From contig NZ_LMKB01000004.1 in NCBI RefSeq assembly GCF_001421165.1, positions 57,827-121,826 on the forward strand: a DNA stretch of 64,000 nt, in the 5' to 3' direction. How positions within the stretch are numbered: the stretch's first letter is position 1; the number at the start of each line of letters is the position of its first letter. Position numbers and translations under genes: made by a program. Below are positions 16,403-24,719 of the stretch, in pieces. The notes under the pieces are model-generated. The model saw only the letters and a program-made list of their open reading frames with translations. It was not told where the DNA came from and did not search any database. This DNA comes from Frigoribacterium sp. Leaf8. GTDB lineage: Bacteria; Actinomycetota; Actinomycetes; Actinomycetales; Microbacteriaceae.

Positions 16403-18414
16403 ATCGCCTCCCAGCGCTTCACGTGGTGTCCTCCGCCGTGGTCGTCCCAGCCGTCGGCGTCCCGCCAGCGGGGCCGTGCGTCGCCGACGTCGGGCAGCTC
16501 GGTCGTGCCCGGGTCGAGCGTCGCGTCGAGCAGGGTGCGCGTGTACGGGTGGTTCGGCCCCTGGAAGACGCGTTCGGTCGGGCCCACCTCGACGATGCGG
16601 CCGCCGGTCATGACGGCGACCCGGTCGGCGACGCCGCGGACGACCGCGAGGTCGTGGCTGATGAAGAGGCAGCTGAGCCCCTTCTCGTCGCGGAGCCCCG
16701 CGAGCAGGTCGAGCACCCCGGCCTGCACGCGGACGTCGAGCGCCGTCGTGATCTCGTCGGCGATGATCAGCTCGGGGCAGGCGGCGAGCGCCCGGGCGAT
16801 GCCGACGCGCTGGCGCTGGCCGCCCGAGAGCTGGGCGGGCAGGCGCGAGGCGAACTCGGGCGGCAGTCCGACCTCGACGAGCAGCTCGGCGACGCGCTCG
16901 GGGCTCGACTCGCCCGTGAAGAGCTTGAGCGGTCGGGCGATCGCGGCGCCGACGGTGCGGCGGGGGTTGAGCGAGGTGTCGGCGTTCTGGAAGATCAGCT
17001 GGATCGACCGGCGCAGCGTCGAAGTGCGCCCGGCCACGGGCCGCGTCAGGTCGCTCTCGACCCCGTCGGCCCCGTGGAAGGCGAACCGGCCCGACTCGGC
17101 GGGGATCAGCCCGGCGAGGGCCGTGGCGAGCGTGGACTTGCCGCTGCCGGACTCCCCCACGACGGCGAGGGTCTCGCGGCGGCCGATGGTGAACGAGACG
17201 CCGTCGACCGCGGCGGGCAGGCCACGCCCGTACCGGACGACGAGGTCGCTCGCCGTGACGACCGGCCCCGTGGCAGCTGCGATCCTCGGGTCCTGCGCCG
17301 CGCCTCCTGCGGGTGCGGCGTCCGCGTCGCGCCGCGTTTCGTGCTGCACACCCCGACTAGTCGCTGTGCCGTGCACGGAACGCGGTGCGGTGACGTCGGT
17401 CACCACCTCGCCGAGCGCGGTGCCGGGTGCCGTCCCCGGTTCCTGCGCCGCGCCTCCTGCGGGTGCGTCGTCCGCGTCGCGCCGCGTTTCGTGCTGCACA
17501 CCCCGACTGGTCGCGGTGCCGTGCACGGAACGCGGTGCGGCGGCGTCGGCGTGCACGCGCGGGATGCTCGCGAGCAGCTCGCGGGTGTACTCGTGCTGCG
17601 GGTCCGCGAAGAGCGACGCGGTCGGCGCGTGCTCGACGATCCGGCCATCGTGCATGACGGCGATCTCGTCGGCCATGGTCGACACGACGCCGAGGTCGTG
17701 GCTGACCAGAACGATGGCCATGCCGAGTTCGACCGCCAGGTCACGGATCAGCTCGAGGACCGCCGACTGCGTCACGACGTCCAGTGCGGTGGTCGGCTCG
17801 TCGAGCACCAGCAGCTTCGGCCGGGCCGCGATGGCCATGGCGATCGCGACGCGCTGCTGCTGCCCACCCGACAGCTGGTGGGGGTAGCGCCGCACGATCG
17901 TCTCGGGGTCGGGCAGGCGGACGTGGCGCACGAGTTCGAGCACGCGGTCGTCGCCTCCGGGCAGGCCGTGGCTCTCGAGCGCCTCGCGCAGCTGGCGTCC
18001 GACGCGCATCGACGGGGTGAGCGCCTGGCCGGCGTTCTGGGCGACCAGGGCCGCCGTGCCACCGCGCAGGGCCCGGCGCGCCCGCTCGTCGAGGGCGAAG
18101 ACGTCGTCCCCGGCGACGCGGACGCTGCCCGACACGACCCGCGACCCGCGCCGCAGGTGCGCGAGCAGGGTGCGGGCGACGGTGGACTTGCCGCTGCCGC
18201 TCTCGCCGACCAGGCCGAGCGCGCGTCCGGCGGCGACGTCGAAGCTCACGCCCCGCACGACCGGCACCTCGCGGCGACCGGCGGCGTACGAGATGGAGAG
18301 GTCGTCGACGCGGACGACGGGATCGGGGGCGACGTCGACGAGGCCACCCGCGCCTCCGGCGGTGGTGGCGGTGCCGGTGGTCGCGGTGCCGGCGGTGGTG
18401 AGGGGCTCGTTCAC
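16399..18414 (-). CDS. Fused double ATPase of a peptide-type ABC importer (DppD-DppF)
   Basis: 671 residues with two full nucleotide-binding domains. First: GESGSGKST, LSGGQQQRVAIA, LLVLDEPTTALD, VSHDLG. Second: GESGSGKST, LSGGQRQRVGIA, LIIADEITTALD, ISHDLA. Each is followed by the oligopeptide-type tail (EYTRELLASIPRVH; HPYTRTLLDATLDP). Glutamate of the second Walker B is followed by ITTALD instead of PTTALD. The linker between them (about residues 290-385) is two copies of a 50-residue repeat encoded by a palindromic DNA element. The GTG at 18414 overlaps the permease stop. Confidence 0.92.
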   Translation of the reverse strand: MNEPLTTAGTATTGTATTAGGAGGLVDVAPDPVVRVDDLSISYAAGRREVPVVRGVSFDVAAGRALGLVGESGSGKSTVARTLLAHLRRGSRVVSGSVRVAGDDVFALDERARRALRGGTAALVAQNAGQALTPSMRVGRQLREALESHGLPGGDDRVLELVRHVRLPDPETIVRRYPHQLSGGQQQRVAIAMAIAARPKLLVLDEPTTALDVVTQSAVLELIRDLAVELGMAIVLVSHDLGVVSTMADEIAVMHDGRIVEHAPTASLFADPQHEYTRELLASIPRVHADAAAPRSVHGTATSRGVQHETRRDADDAPAGGAAQEPGTAPGTALGEVVTDVTAPRSVHGTATSRGVQHETRRDADAAPAGGAAQDPRIAAATGPVVTASDLVVRYGRGLPAAVDGVSFTIGRRETLAVVGESGSGKSTLATALAGLIPAESGRFAFHGADGVESDLTRPVAGRTSTLRRSIQLIFQNADTSLNPRRTVGAAIARPLKLFTGESSPERVAELLVEVGLPPEFASRLPAQLSGGQRQRVGIARALAACPELIIADEITTALDVRVQAGVLDLLAGLRDEKGLSCLFISHDLAVVRGVADRVAVMTGGRIVEVGPTERVFQGPNHPYTRTLLDATLDPGTTELPDVGDARPRWRDADGWDDHGGGHHVKRWEAM
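17291..17548. repeat. Duplicated palindromic element inside the ABC ATPase linker
   Basis: Two direct copies of about 108 bp (17291-17398 and 17441-17548, period 150 bp) differing at a few bases. Each begins with the dispersed motif (CCGCGCCTCC at 17298 and 17448). Each also contains a 54-bp imperfect palindrome with outer arms CCGCGTTTCGTGC and GCACGGAACGCGG (17332-17385, and again 150 bp on). The period is a multiple of 3, so both copies are read through in frame. Confidence 0.9.
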
Positions 18415-19442
18415 GAGACCGCCCCCTTCTGTGCGCGGTCGACGCCCAGCGACTTGCTGAGCCCGTCCGCGCTGAGGTTGAGCCCGATGACGAGCGTGGC
18501 GAGGGCGACGACGGGGGCGAGCGTGCCCCACGGGACGACGGTGAGGGCGGTGCGGTTCTCCTGCACCATGAGGCCCCAGTCGGGCGTCGGCGGGTTGGCA
18601 CCGAACCCGAGGAACGACAGGGTCGAGATGAGCAGCACGATCCAGGAGGCGCGCATCGCGTACTCGACGAGCACCACGTCGGTGACGTTGGGCACGATCT
18701 CGCGGAACACGATGCTCAGCGGCTTCTCGCCGCGGGCGCGGGCGGCGGTCACGTAGTCCTGCGTGATCACGGTGCGGGCGGCGCCGCGGACGACGCGGGT
18801 CACGGCCGGCGCGTAGATCACGGTGACGGCGAGCACGATCACCCAGAGGCCCGAGTCGAACACGGTCACGACGACGAGCAGCGCCAGGATCGACGGCACG
18901 CTGAGCAGCGCGTCGACGATGCGCATGACGACCTCGTCGAACCAGTTGTCGGCGTAGGCGGTGACGCAACCGAGCACGGTGCCGATGCCGACCGCGATCG
19001 TCGTGGCGAGGAAGGTGACGACGAGTGCGTACCGGCCGCCGTTCAGCGTGCGCGACAAGATGTCGCGGCCGTACTGGTCGGTGCCGAGCCAGTGGGCCCA
19101 GCTGGTGCCGGTCAGGGCGGCTCCCGAGTCGGTGGCGACGGGGTCGTGACCGGTCAGCACCGGGGCGAGCAGCGCCAGCAGGACGTGCAGCGCGATCAGG
19201 CCGAGCCCGATGCTCAATGCCGAGGAGGCGCTGAGGCTGCTGGTCAGGGACGTCGCGCTCGCGCGCAGTCGCCTCGGCCAGCCGCCCGCGGCCTGCGGGC
19301 CGGCCGATGCCGGGCCGCCGACCTGCGCGCCCGGGGTCGCGGGGTCCGCGGTCGTGGCGACCCGCGCCTCCTCGGCGGTGCGGTGTCCGGTGCCGTCGTG
19401 GCCGCTGTCGGCGGGCGGGGTCCGGTCGCGTGCGGGGCTCAT
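18411..19442 (-). CDS. Peptide-type ABC importer permease, DppC-like
   Basis: 343 residues. About 70 disordered residues, including GTGHRTAEEARVATT from a motif copy, precede the DppC core: GTDQYGRDILSRTLNGGRYAL is the typical N-terminal signature and VTAARARGEKPLSIVFREIVPN is the EAA coupling loop. Six membrane helices are apparent. The start overlaps the DppB stop by 4 bp. Confidence 0.92.
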   Translation of the reverse strand: MSPARDRTPPADSGHDGTGHRTAEEARVATTADPATPGAQVGGPASAGPQAAGGWPRRLRASATSLTSSLSASSALSIGLGLIALHVLLALLAPVLTGHDPVATDSGAALTGTSWAHWLGTDQYGRDILSRTLNGGRYALVVTFLATTIAVGIGTVLGCVTAYADNWFDEVVMRIVDALLSVPSILALLVVVTVFDSGLWVIVLAVTVIYAPAVTRVVRGAARTVITQDYVTAARARGEKPLSIVFREIVPNVTDVVLVEYAMRASWIVLLISTLSFLGFGANPPTPDWGLMVQENRTALTVVPWGTLAPVVALATLVIGLNLSADGLSKSLGVDRAQKGAVS

Positions 19443-20512
19443 GAGCGGGCCTTCCGTCGGGTGCGCAGCCTCGGGTCGAGGGCGAGCGCGATGAGGTCGG
19501 CGGCGAGGTTGCACACCACGTAGACGAGGGCGCTGACGACCGCGATCGCCTGGATCGTCGGCAGGTCGCGGTTGAACACGGACTCGAGCATGAGCTTGCC
19601 CATGCCCGGGTAGTTGAAGACGTTCTCGACGACCACGACGCCGCCGAGCAGCCAGGCGACGTTCAGCGCGACGACGTTGAGCGTCGGCAGCAGGGCGCTC
19701 GGCACGGCGTGGCGCCAGACCACCTGACGCGTCGACAGGCCCTTGAGCTCGGCCGTCGTGACGAACTCGCTCGCCATCACGTCGATCGTCGACGAGCGGG
19801 CGGTCCGCACGATGTACGCGGCCATGGCGAGGGTCAGCACGATGACGGGCAGCCAGATGCTGGGCAGCAGTTCGGCGACCGTCGCGTCCTGGCCGCGCAG
19901 CACGACCGCCGGGAAGATCGGCAGCGCGATGGCGAACAGCAGCACGAGCACCGTGGCGACCATGAACTCGGGGACGCTCATGACGACCAGGCTGATGAGC
20001 GAGATCGCGTGGTCGCTCGGACGGCCGCGGCGCACCCCGGCGATGACGCCGAGGGTCAGCGACAGGGTGACGCCGACGATCATGGCGGGCAGCGCGATCA
20101 GCATGCTGTTGCGGAAGGCGATCAACAGGTCGGGGCCGACCGGCAGGCCGCTGACCAGCGAGACGCCGAAGTCGCCGTGGGCCGCGCCGGCCAGCCACTG
20201 GCCGTAGCGGACCCAGACGTTCTGGTCGAGGCCGAGCGTCTCGCGCAGGGCGGCGACGGCGTCGGGGGTGGCGTCCTGGCCGAGCAGTTGCTGCGCGACG
20301 TCGCCGGGCAGGGCCTGCACCGCGAAGAAGACGAAGAACGAGGCGAGCAGCACGGTGAGGAGGGCCGTGCCGACGCGGCGGGCGACGACGATCAGGGTCG
20401 CGGCGAGCGGGGACGTGGGGTGCGGGCCGCCGGCGCCCGGGCTGCTGGCGGTCGTGCCGTCGGCGGCCGGGCCGCCGTCGGTCGTGACGTCGGCGGTCGG
20501 TGTGGGGCTCAT
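19439..20512 (-). CDS. Peptide-type ABC importer permease, DppB-like
   Basis: 357 residues. A 35-residue polar leader precedes RVGTALLTVLLASFFVFFAVQALPGD, the characteristic DppB first helix. The coupling loop reads TTAELKGLSTRQVVWRHAVPSA, followed by NYPGMGKLMLESVFNRDLP, diagnostic of this subfamily. Six membrane helices fit. It forms the pore with the following DppC and overlaps genes on both sides by 4 bp. Confidence 0.92.
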   Translation of the reverse strand: MSPTPTADVTTDGGPAADGTTASSPGAGGPHPTSPLAATLIVVARRVGTALLTVLLASFFVFFAVQALPGDVAQQLLGQDATPDAVAALRETLGLDQNVWVRYGQWLAGAAHGDFGVSLVSGLPVGPDLLIAFRNSMLIALPAMIVGVTLSLTLGVIAGVRRGRPSDHAISLISLVVMSVPEFMVATVLVLLFAIALPIFPAVVLRGQDATVAELLPSIWLPVIVLTLAMAAYIVRTARSSTIDVMASEFVTTAELKGLSTRQVVWRHAVPSALLPTLNVVALNVAWLLGGVVVVENVFNYPGMGKLMLESVFNRDLPTIQAIAVVSALVYVVCNLAADLIALALDPRLRTRRKARS

Positions 20513-22203
20513 GCGCGGAGTCCGATCTGCAGGTAGTCGAACTCGAAGCCGAACTCGCGGTAGTTCAGGACGTTCCGCGACAGGCCGACGAGGCGGTCGC
20601 CGAACATGGGGGTCATGTCGGCGGAGTCCTCGACGACGATGCGCTGGGCGTCCTGGTAGAGCGTCATGCGGCGCGTGTCGTCCATCTCGGCGCGGGCGTC
20701 GTCGAGCAGCCCGTCGAAGGTCGGGTTCGACCAGGCGCTCTCGTTGTACGACGAGCCGGTACGGAAGATCTGGTTGAGCAGCTGGTCGATCGGGCGGCCG
20801 GTGAACCAGTAGCTGACCATGAGCGGCTTCTGCATCCAGATCTGCGTGTAGTACGAGTCGGACGAGGCGTTGCGCACGGTCAGGTCGATGCCCGCGTCGC
20901 GGACGGCGTCGCGGTAGGCGACCGCCATCGGGGTGAAGACGGATTCGTAGCTGGAGGTGTAGATCTCGGTCTTCAGCCCCTCGCGGCCGGCCTGCTTGAG
21001 CAGGGCGCGGGCCTGGTCGGGGTCGTAGGCGCGTTGGTCGTCGAGCCAGACGGCCTGCGAGGGAGGCACGGGGTTGTCCCAGCCGGGCGAACCGGTGCCC
21101 TGCAGGGCGGTGGCGACGATCGCCTGCGGGTCGTAGGCGAGCTTCATCGCCTGGCGCACGAGCGGGTCGCTGAACTCGGCGCTCGTGGCGAGCATCGGGA
21201 TCGTGTACCACTGGGCGTCGGGGGCGCGGGCGACGGTGGCGCCGGCCGAGGCGCTGACGACCTGGGCGGTGGCGAAGTCGAGGTTGGTCTGGCTGATCAG
21301 GTCGATCTGGCCGGCGAGCAGGGCGTTGACGCGGGCGGTGGTGTCCTGGATCGAGAAGAAGTCGATGCCGTCGAGCACCGGGCGGCCGGCGAAGTGGTCC
21401 TCGAAGGCCTCGACGCTGCCGGTGCCCGCGGGCTCGAAGCTCGACAGGCGGAACGGGCCGGTGCCGATGCCGGTGCGGCCGATGCCGCCGCCCTGGCTCG
21501 GGTCGGCGCTGCCCTCGGGCACGATGTAGCACTGGTACGCGGTGAGCAGCGAGGGGAACTCGGCGTTCGGCGTCAGCAGGTCGAAGCGCAGGGTGAGCGG
21601 GTCGACGGCGGTCATGCCGCCGGGGCCGATCATGGCGGCGAGCACCTCGCCCTGGGGTGAGGCGGTGTCGGGGTCGAGGATGTGCTCGATCGAGTAGATG
21701 GCGTCGGCGGCGGTGAAGCGGCGGCCGTCGTGGAAGCGGACGCCTTCGCGCAGGCGGAAGGTCCAGCTCGTGCCGTCGGCGTTGGCGGACCAGTCGTCGG
21801 CGAGGTCGGGCACGGTGACGCCGGCGTCGTCGAGCTTGACGAGCCGGTTGTAGAGGGCGCCGAGGTACTCGTAGGCCGAGAGCGAGCTGGCGGAGTCGAG
21901 GGTCTCTGCGGCGGAGGCGGCCGGGCGCGCGATGCGCAGGCGTCCGCCGCGGGCGGGGGTGCCGGTGGCGGCGGCCTCGGGGATGGTCGGGGTGCTGCGG
22001 GCGGGGGTGCAGCCGGCGAGGGTGAGCAGGCCGAGGCCGGCGAGCCCTGCGGCGCCGGCGAGGACGGTGCGGCGGGTCGGGCCCGTGCCGCGGTCTGCGC
22101 GGCTGTCGGTGCCGCTGCCGCTGCCGGCGCGGCTGTCGGGGCCGCTGCCGGTGTCTCGCGCCGGGCGGAGCGCGTGTCGGTGTTCGGGGACGATCGGTGT
22201 CAT
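20509..22203 (-). CDS. Substrate-binding lipoprotein of a peptide-type ABC importer (SBP family 5)
   Basis: 564 residues. Twin-arginine leader PTRRTVLAGAAGLAG and lipobox LAGC suggest Tat export and lipid anchoring. The family-5 core shows YNRLVKLDD, WTFRLREGVRFHDGRRFTAADAIYSIEHILDP, GTGPFRL and QAMKLAYD, as in dipeptide/nickel/heme binding proteins. First gene of the six-gene operon and directly downstream of the operator at 22222-22243. The leader is long, about 40 residues before the Arg pair, so a later start is possible. Confidence 0.9.
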   Translation of the reverse strand: MTPIVPEHRHALRPARDTGSGPDSRAGSGSGTDSRADRGTGPTRRTVLAGAAGLAGLGLLTLAGCTPARSTPTIPEAAATGTPARGGRLRIARPAASAAETLDSASSLSAYEYLGALYNRLVKLDDAGVTVPDLADDWSANADGTSWTFRLREGVRFHDGRRFTAADAIYSIEHILDPDTASPQGEVLAAMIGPGGMTAVDPLTLRFDLLTPNAEFPSLLTAYQCYIVPEGSADPSQGGGIGRTGIGTGPFRLSSFEPAGTGSVEAFEDHFAGRPVLDGIDFFSIQDTTARVNALLAGQIDLISQTNLDFATAQVVSASAGATVARAPDAQWYTIPMLATSAEFSDPLVRQAMKLAYDPQAIVATALQGTGSPGWDNPVPPSQAVWLDDQRAYDPDQARALLKQAGREGLKTEIYTSSYESVFTPMAVAYRDAVRDAGIDLTVRNASSDSYYTQIWMQKPLMVSYWFTGRPIDQLLNQIFRTGSSYNESAWSNPTFDGLLDDARAEMDDTRRMTLYQDAQRIVVEDSADMTPMFGDRLVGLSRNVLNYREFGFEFDYLQIGLRA

Positions 22204-22221
22204 GCGGGGATGGCCTTCCGT

Positions 22222-22243
22222 TTATCGTTCGGGTGAACGATAA
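22222..22243. promoter_or_regulatory. Palindromic operator of the peptide-import operon
   Basis: TTATCGTTC-GGGT-GAACGATAA is a perfect 9-bp inverted repeat around 4 bp, 19 bp upstream of the binding-protein start. It is AT-richer than its surroundings. Size and position fit a TetR-family site; the operon encodes such a regulator as its last gene. Confidence 0.8.
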
Positions 22244-22448
22244 GGGAGGTTCGCGGCGGCGGCCAGCTCGCCGGAGCCCCGGAGGCGCGGCTCGGCGCTC
22301 CCCCGTAGCCCCCGTTCTCCGCGCCCCGCCGCGGATGCGAGCGTTCCCGTGCCGCAGCGTGCACGGGCTGCAGTCTTCACCCACTCGTTACACGAGCGCG
22401 CCTCGGCGACGCGACCCGCGCCTCCTCGGCTTCGCGCTCTCGTCTCGG

Positions 22449-22506
22449 TCGAGTGGTCCCCAAACGTCCCTCCCCGCCCCACGAAGAACGTTGTCGGACC
22501 ACTCGA
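22449..22506. repeat. Intergenic palindromic element, CGAGTGG family
   Basis: Arms TCGAGTGGTCC (22449-22459) and GGACCACTCGA (22496-22506) pair perfectly; inner AACGT / ACGTT also pair. It is one of two such elements in the 475-bp gap between the import operon and the small membrane genes. That gap also holds three motif copies (22281, 22416, 22534) and no gene I can support. Confidence 0.85.
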
Positions 22507-22579
22507 TCGACTCGCGGAGGCGACGTCCGAGCAGGAGGCGCGGGTCGGCCCGCCCGCGCCCGTCACCCACGCGACGGCT

Positions 22580-22635
22580 CGAGTGGGCAGAACCTGCTCG
22601 TCGAGGACCGCCGGGCAGCATCTTCTGCCCACTCG
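22580..22635. repeat. Intergenic palindromic element, CGAGTGG family
   Basis: Arms CGAGTGGGCAGAA (22580-22592) and TTCTGCCCACTCG (22623-22635) are a perfect 13-bp inverted repeat. The arm matches the elements at 9249 and 26731, including the extra GCAGAA, so these are close relatives. Confidence 0.88.
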
Positions 22636-22718
22636 CCCGGTTCGGTCGGCCCGGAGGACCGGCGTGCCCCTCGAAGCGGGACTCCGTCCGGAGCCGAGCC
22701 GCGCCCTAGTCTCGGCTC

Positions 22719-23030
22719 ATGGCCACCCCGACCACGCCCCGCCTCGCGCTGGGGCGACCCGCTCTCGCCTTCGGGCTTCTCGGGGTGTTCGCCTTCCTCT
22801 CGGATACGGCCTTCAGATGGTGGACGTTCACCCGTCCGTCCGCTCCGGTCAGGTACGTCGTGGTCTCGTCGGCGGACGGCTTCGAGGGGTTCGACGGGGT
22901 GCAGACGGTCGGCGGCCCGTTGCTGCTCATCGCGGTCCTCTCGATCGGGTTCGCGGTGGCGCTGCTGGTGGTGATGCTCGTGCACCGGCTGGTGAGCGCG
23001 CGTCCCGATCGCGGTGGTCGCGCCTCCTGA
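22719..23030 (+). CDS. Small membrane protein of unknown function
   Basis: 103 residues with two hydrophobic segments (about 16-34 and 66-93) flanking a loop with SADGFEGFDGVQTVGG. Arginine-rich at the end, suggesting the C-terminus is inside. It is first of three consecutive small two- or three-span membrane genes and shares the layout RPALAFGLLG / GPLLLIAVL with the next one (RLALVFGIVG / GGLLWGLAV), so they look like diverged duplicates. Confidence 0.6.
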   Translation: MATPTTPRLALGRPALAFGLLGVFAFLSDTAFRWWTFTRPSAPVRYVVVSSADGFEGFDGVQTVGGPLLLIAVLSIGFAVALLVVMLVHRLVSARPDRGGRAS

Positions 23031-23075
23031 TCGTCCGGTCTGGTGGTGACACGGCCGAGGATCTAGCCTCAGCAG

Positions 23076-23354
23076 ATGGATGCTTCGTCTCCCGCCAGGC
23101 GTCGTCGCCGCCTCGGCCGTCTCGCCCTCGTCTTCGGCATCGTGGGCGTCGCCGCCGCCGTCGGGTTGATGGTGATCAACGAGGTGGCGCCCGGCATGAG
23201 CGGTGCCGCCCGCTATACCACCGCTCCGGCGATCGACTGGTTCACGATCATGCTGACCCTTGGCGGCCTGCTGTGGGGGCTCGCAGTCATCGCCCTGCCG
23301 ACGGCACTCGTGCTCGGGCTCATCGTTCTCGTGCGGTGGATGTTCGTCGACTGA
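23076..23354 (+). CDS. Small membrane protein of unknown function
   Basis: 92 residues: basic N-terminus (ARRRRRLGRLA), a helix at about 17-34, a loop ending IDWFTIMLTLGG, then a second helix at about 60-87. No recognised family. It is 45 bp downstream of the similar preceding gene and 28 bp upstream of the next, consistent with one transcript. Confidence 0.6.
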   Translation: MDASSPARRRRRLGRLALVFGIVGVAAAVGLMVINEVAPGMSGAARYTTAPAIDWFTIMLTLGGLLWGLAVIALPTALVLGLIVLVRWMFVD

Positions 23355-23382
23355 CCGCCTCGACCCTCCTGATCGGATTCCC

Positions 23383-23664
23383 GTGATCAACCTCGTCGCC
23401 CTCATCCCCGCATTGTTCACCGTGGCCGCTCTCGCAGTGGCCTGGTCGTCATCGGGCGGAACGACGACCCGGGCGCGCCGGTGGAGCGCCCGCGCGCTGG
23501 CGGTCTGGGCAGCCGCCGTCGTGGTCGCACTCGCCGCACTTCTCGTCGGCTTGCACCTGCAGCACGCCGACCTCGCCGTCTGGTCGGCGTTCGCACTGAT
23601 CGCTGCAGCTCTTGCCGCCGTGACCGCGGCGGTGGCCCGCGTGGTGTCGTCGTTCATGCGGTGA
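23383..23664 (+). CDS. Small membrane protein of unknown function
   Basis: 93 residues from a GTG start, almost wholly hydrophobic with three predicted spans (about 2-20, 36-58, 64-87) and an Arg/Thr loop between the first two. No family recognised. The stop codon lies inside a 30-bp perfect palindrome. Confidence 0.5.
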   Translation: MINLVALIPALFTVAALAVAWSSSGGTTTRARRWSARALAVWAAAVVVALAALLVGLHLQHADLAVWSAFALIAAALAAVTAAVARVVSSFMR

Positions 23665-23687
23665 TCCGGTACGTACCGGATCACCGC
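23658..23687. terminator. 30-bp perfect palindrome at a convergent gene end
   Basis: GCGGTGATCCGGTAC is followed at once by its exact reverse complement (23658-23672 and 23673-23687), with no loop and no T-run. It covers the stop of the membrane gene and lies 67 bp from the end of the converging NERD gene. It may act as a bidirectional terminator; a protein-binding site is the alternative. Confidence 0.55.
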
Positions 23688-23753
23688 GGGGGGATTGCCG
23701 TCGCTGGGCCAAGGCCTCAGGGCCCGCGGCTCAGGGCCCACCGCGCAGGGCAC

Positions 23754-24596
23754 CTACCCGAAGGTCGAGACGACCGTGCTCGTGACCGTCGCCACCACCG
23801 CGATCGCGACTCCCCCGCTCGTCCCGAGAACGCCGAGCGCCGTGCCCACCCGCCACCGCCGACGCCGCCGAGCCGCGTCGTCGATGTCGCGGCGCAGGCG
23901 CTCGAAGCGGTGTTCGTGACGGAGCGTGTCCGTCAGCACCAGCGCCTCCGTGTGCCAGGTACCGCGTTCTTCGGCGACCATGGTCAGGTAGGCCAGCGCC
24001 TCGGGCGAGTGCACCCGCGGCCCGTTCATCAGCCACTTGCGCAGGCGGGCGGCCACGACCACCGAGACCGTCGGCGCCTTCTTGCCGACTGACAGCGAGG
24101 CCTCGCCCACGAGCACGATGACGGGTGTGACGACGATCTCGAAGTCGGCCGCCCTCGACATCAACCGGGAGGCGCGGGCCGCCTCGTGACGGGAGTTGCG
24201 AGAGTGGTCGGTCCGGTGTCCGCCGACCGTCACCAAGCCGCCGCCGACCCAGACCTTCTTGCCGGCGTGGTGCTTCGTGTTGACGGTGAAGACGCCCGTC
24301 GGCCCGATGACGACGTGGTCGATGTCGGACTCGCCCGAGCCGACCGGGACGGAGTGCAGCACGGTCCACTCGGGCCCGAGCTCGGCGAGCACGCGCGCGA
24401 CCTCGATCTCGCCGAGGGCGCCCTGGTACCAGCTGCGGGCGTCGGCGCTCAGGGGCGTGTGCCCGAAGAGGCGCTGCCGCCGGGTCAGTGCGGGCGCCTC
24501 GGCCTGGACGCGCAGGCACTCCTGCATCACCGAGTAGGCCGGCCGCCGGGCCTTCAACGTCATCGCCACGCTTCCGCGCGCCACGGTCTCGCTCAT
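23754..24596 (-). CDS. NERD-domain protein with a C-terminal membrane anchor
   Basis: 280 residues. Residues about 58-165 fit the nuclease-related NERD domain: GALGEIEVARVLAEL, SDIDHVVIGPTGVFTVNTKHH contains the Asp and Lys positions of this restriction-endonuclease-like fold. The last 30 residues (VGTALGVLGTSGGVAIAVVA) form a hydrophobic anchor. Start ATG has AAGGGGGA upstream. Family members occur in DNA-processing and stress contexts; the precise role is not known. Confidence 0.8.
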   Translation of the reverse strand: MSETVARGSVAMTLKARRPAYSVMQECLRVQAEAPALTRRQRLFGHTPLSADARSWYQGALGEIEVARVLAELGPEWTVLHSVPVGSGESDIDHVVIGPTGVFTVNTKHHAGKKVWVGGGLVTVGGHRTDHSRNSRHEAARASRLMSRAADFEIVVTPVIVLVGEASLSVGKKAPTVSVVVAARLRKWLMNGPRVHSPEALAYLTMVAEERGTWHTEALVLTDTLRHEHRFERLRRDIDDAARRRRRWRVGTALGVLGTSGGVAIAVVATVTSTVVSTFG

Positions 24597-24690
24597 GTTT
24601 CCCCCTTGCCCACACGCTAGGGCGACATGTGACGCGCAGACGAGCCCCCGTTGGGGAGGTCAGCCCGCGCCCGGACCACTCGATCCTCGT

Positions 24691-24719
24691 CGGTAGGCGT
24701 TCCCGGCTAGCGCCTACCG
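24691..24719 (-). terminator. Stem-loop at the end of the excalibur-protein gene
   Basis: CGGTAGGCG (24691-24699) and CGCCTACCG (24711-24719) form a 9-bp stem around an 11-nt loop, overlapping the stop codon. There is no clear T-run, as is common for actinobacterial terminators. Confidence 0.5.

Noticed and set aside
22244..22718. Several open frames between the import operon and the membrane genes
   Set aside because: They overlap palindromes and motif copies, lack ribosome sites and have no recognisable protein features.
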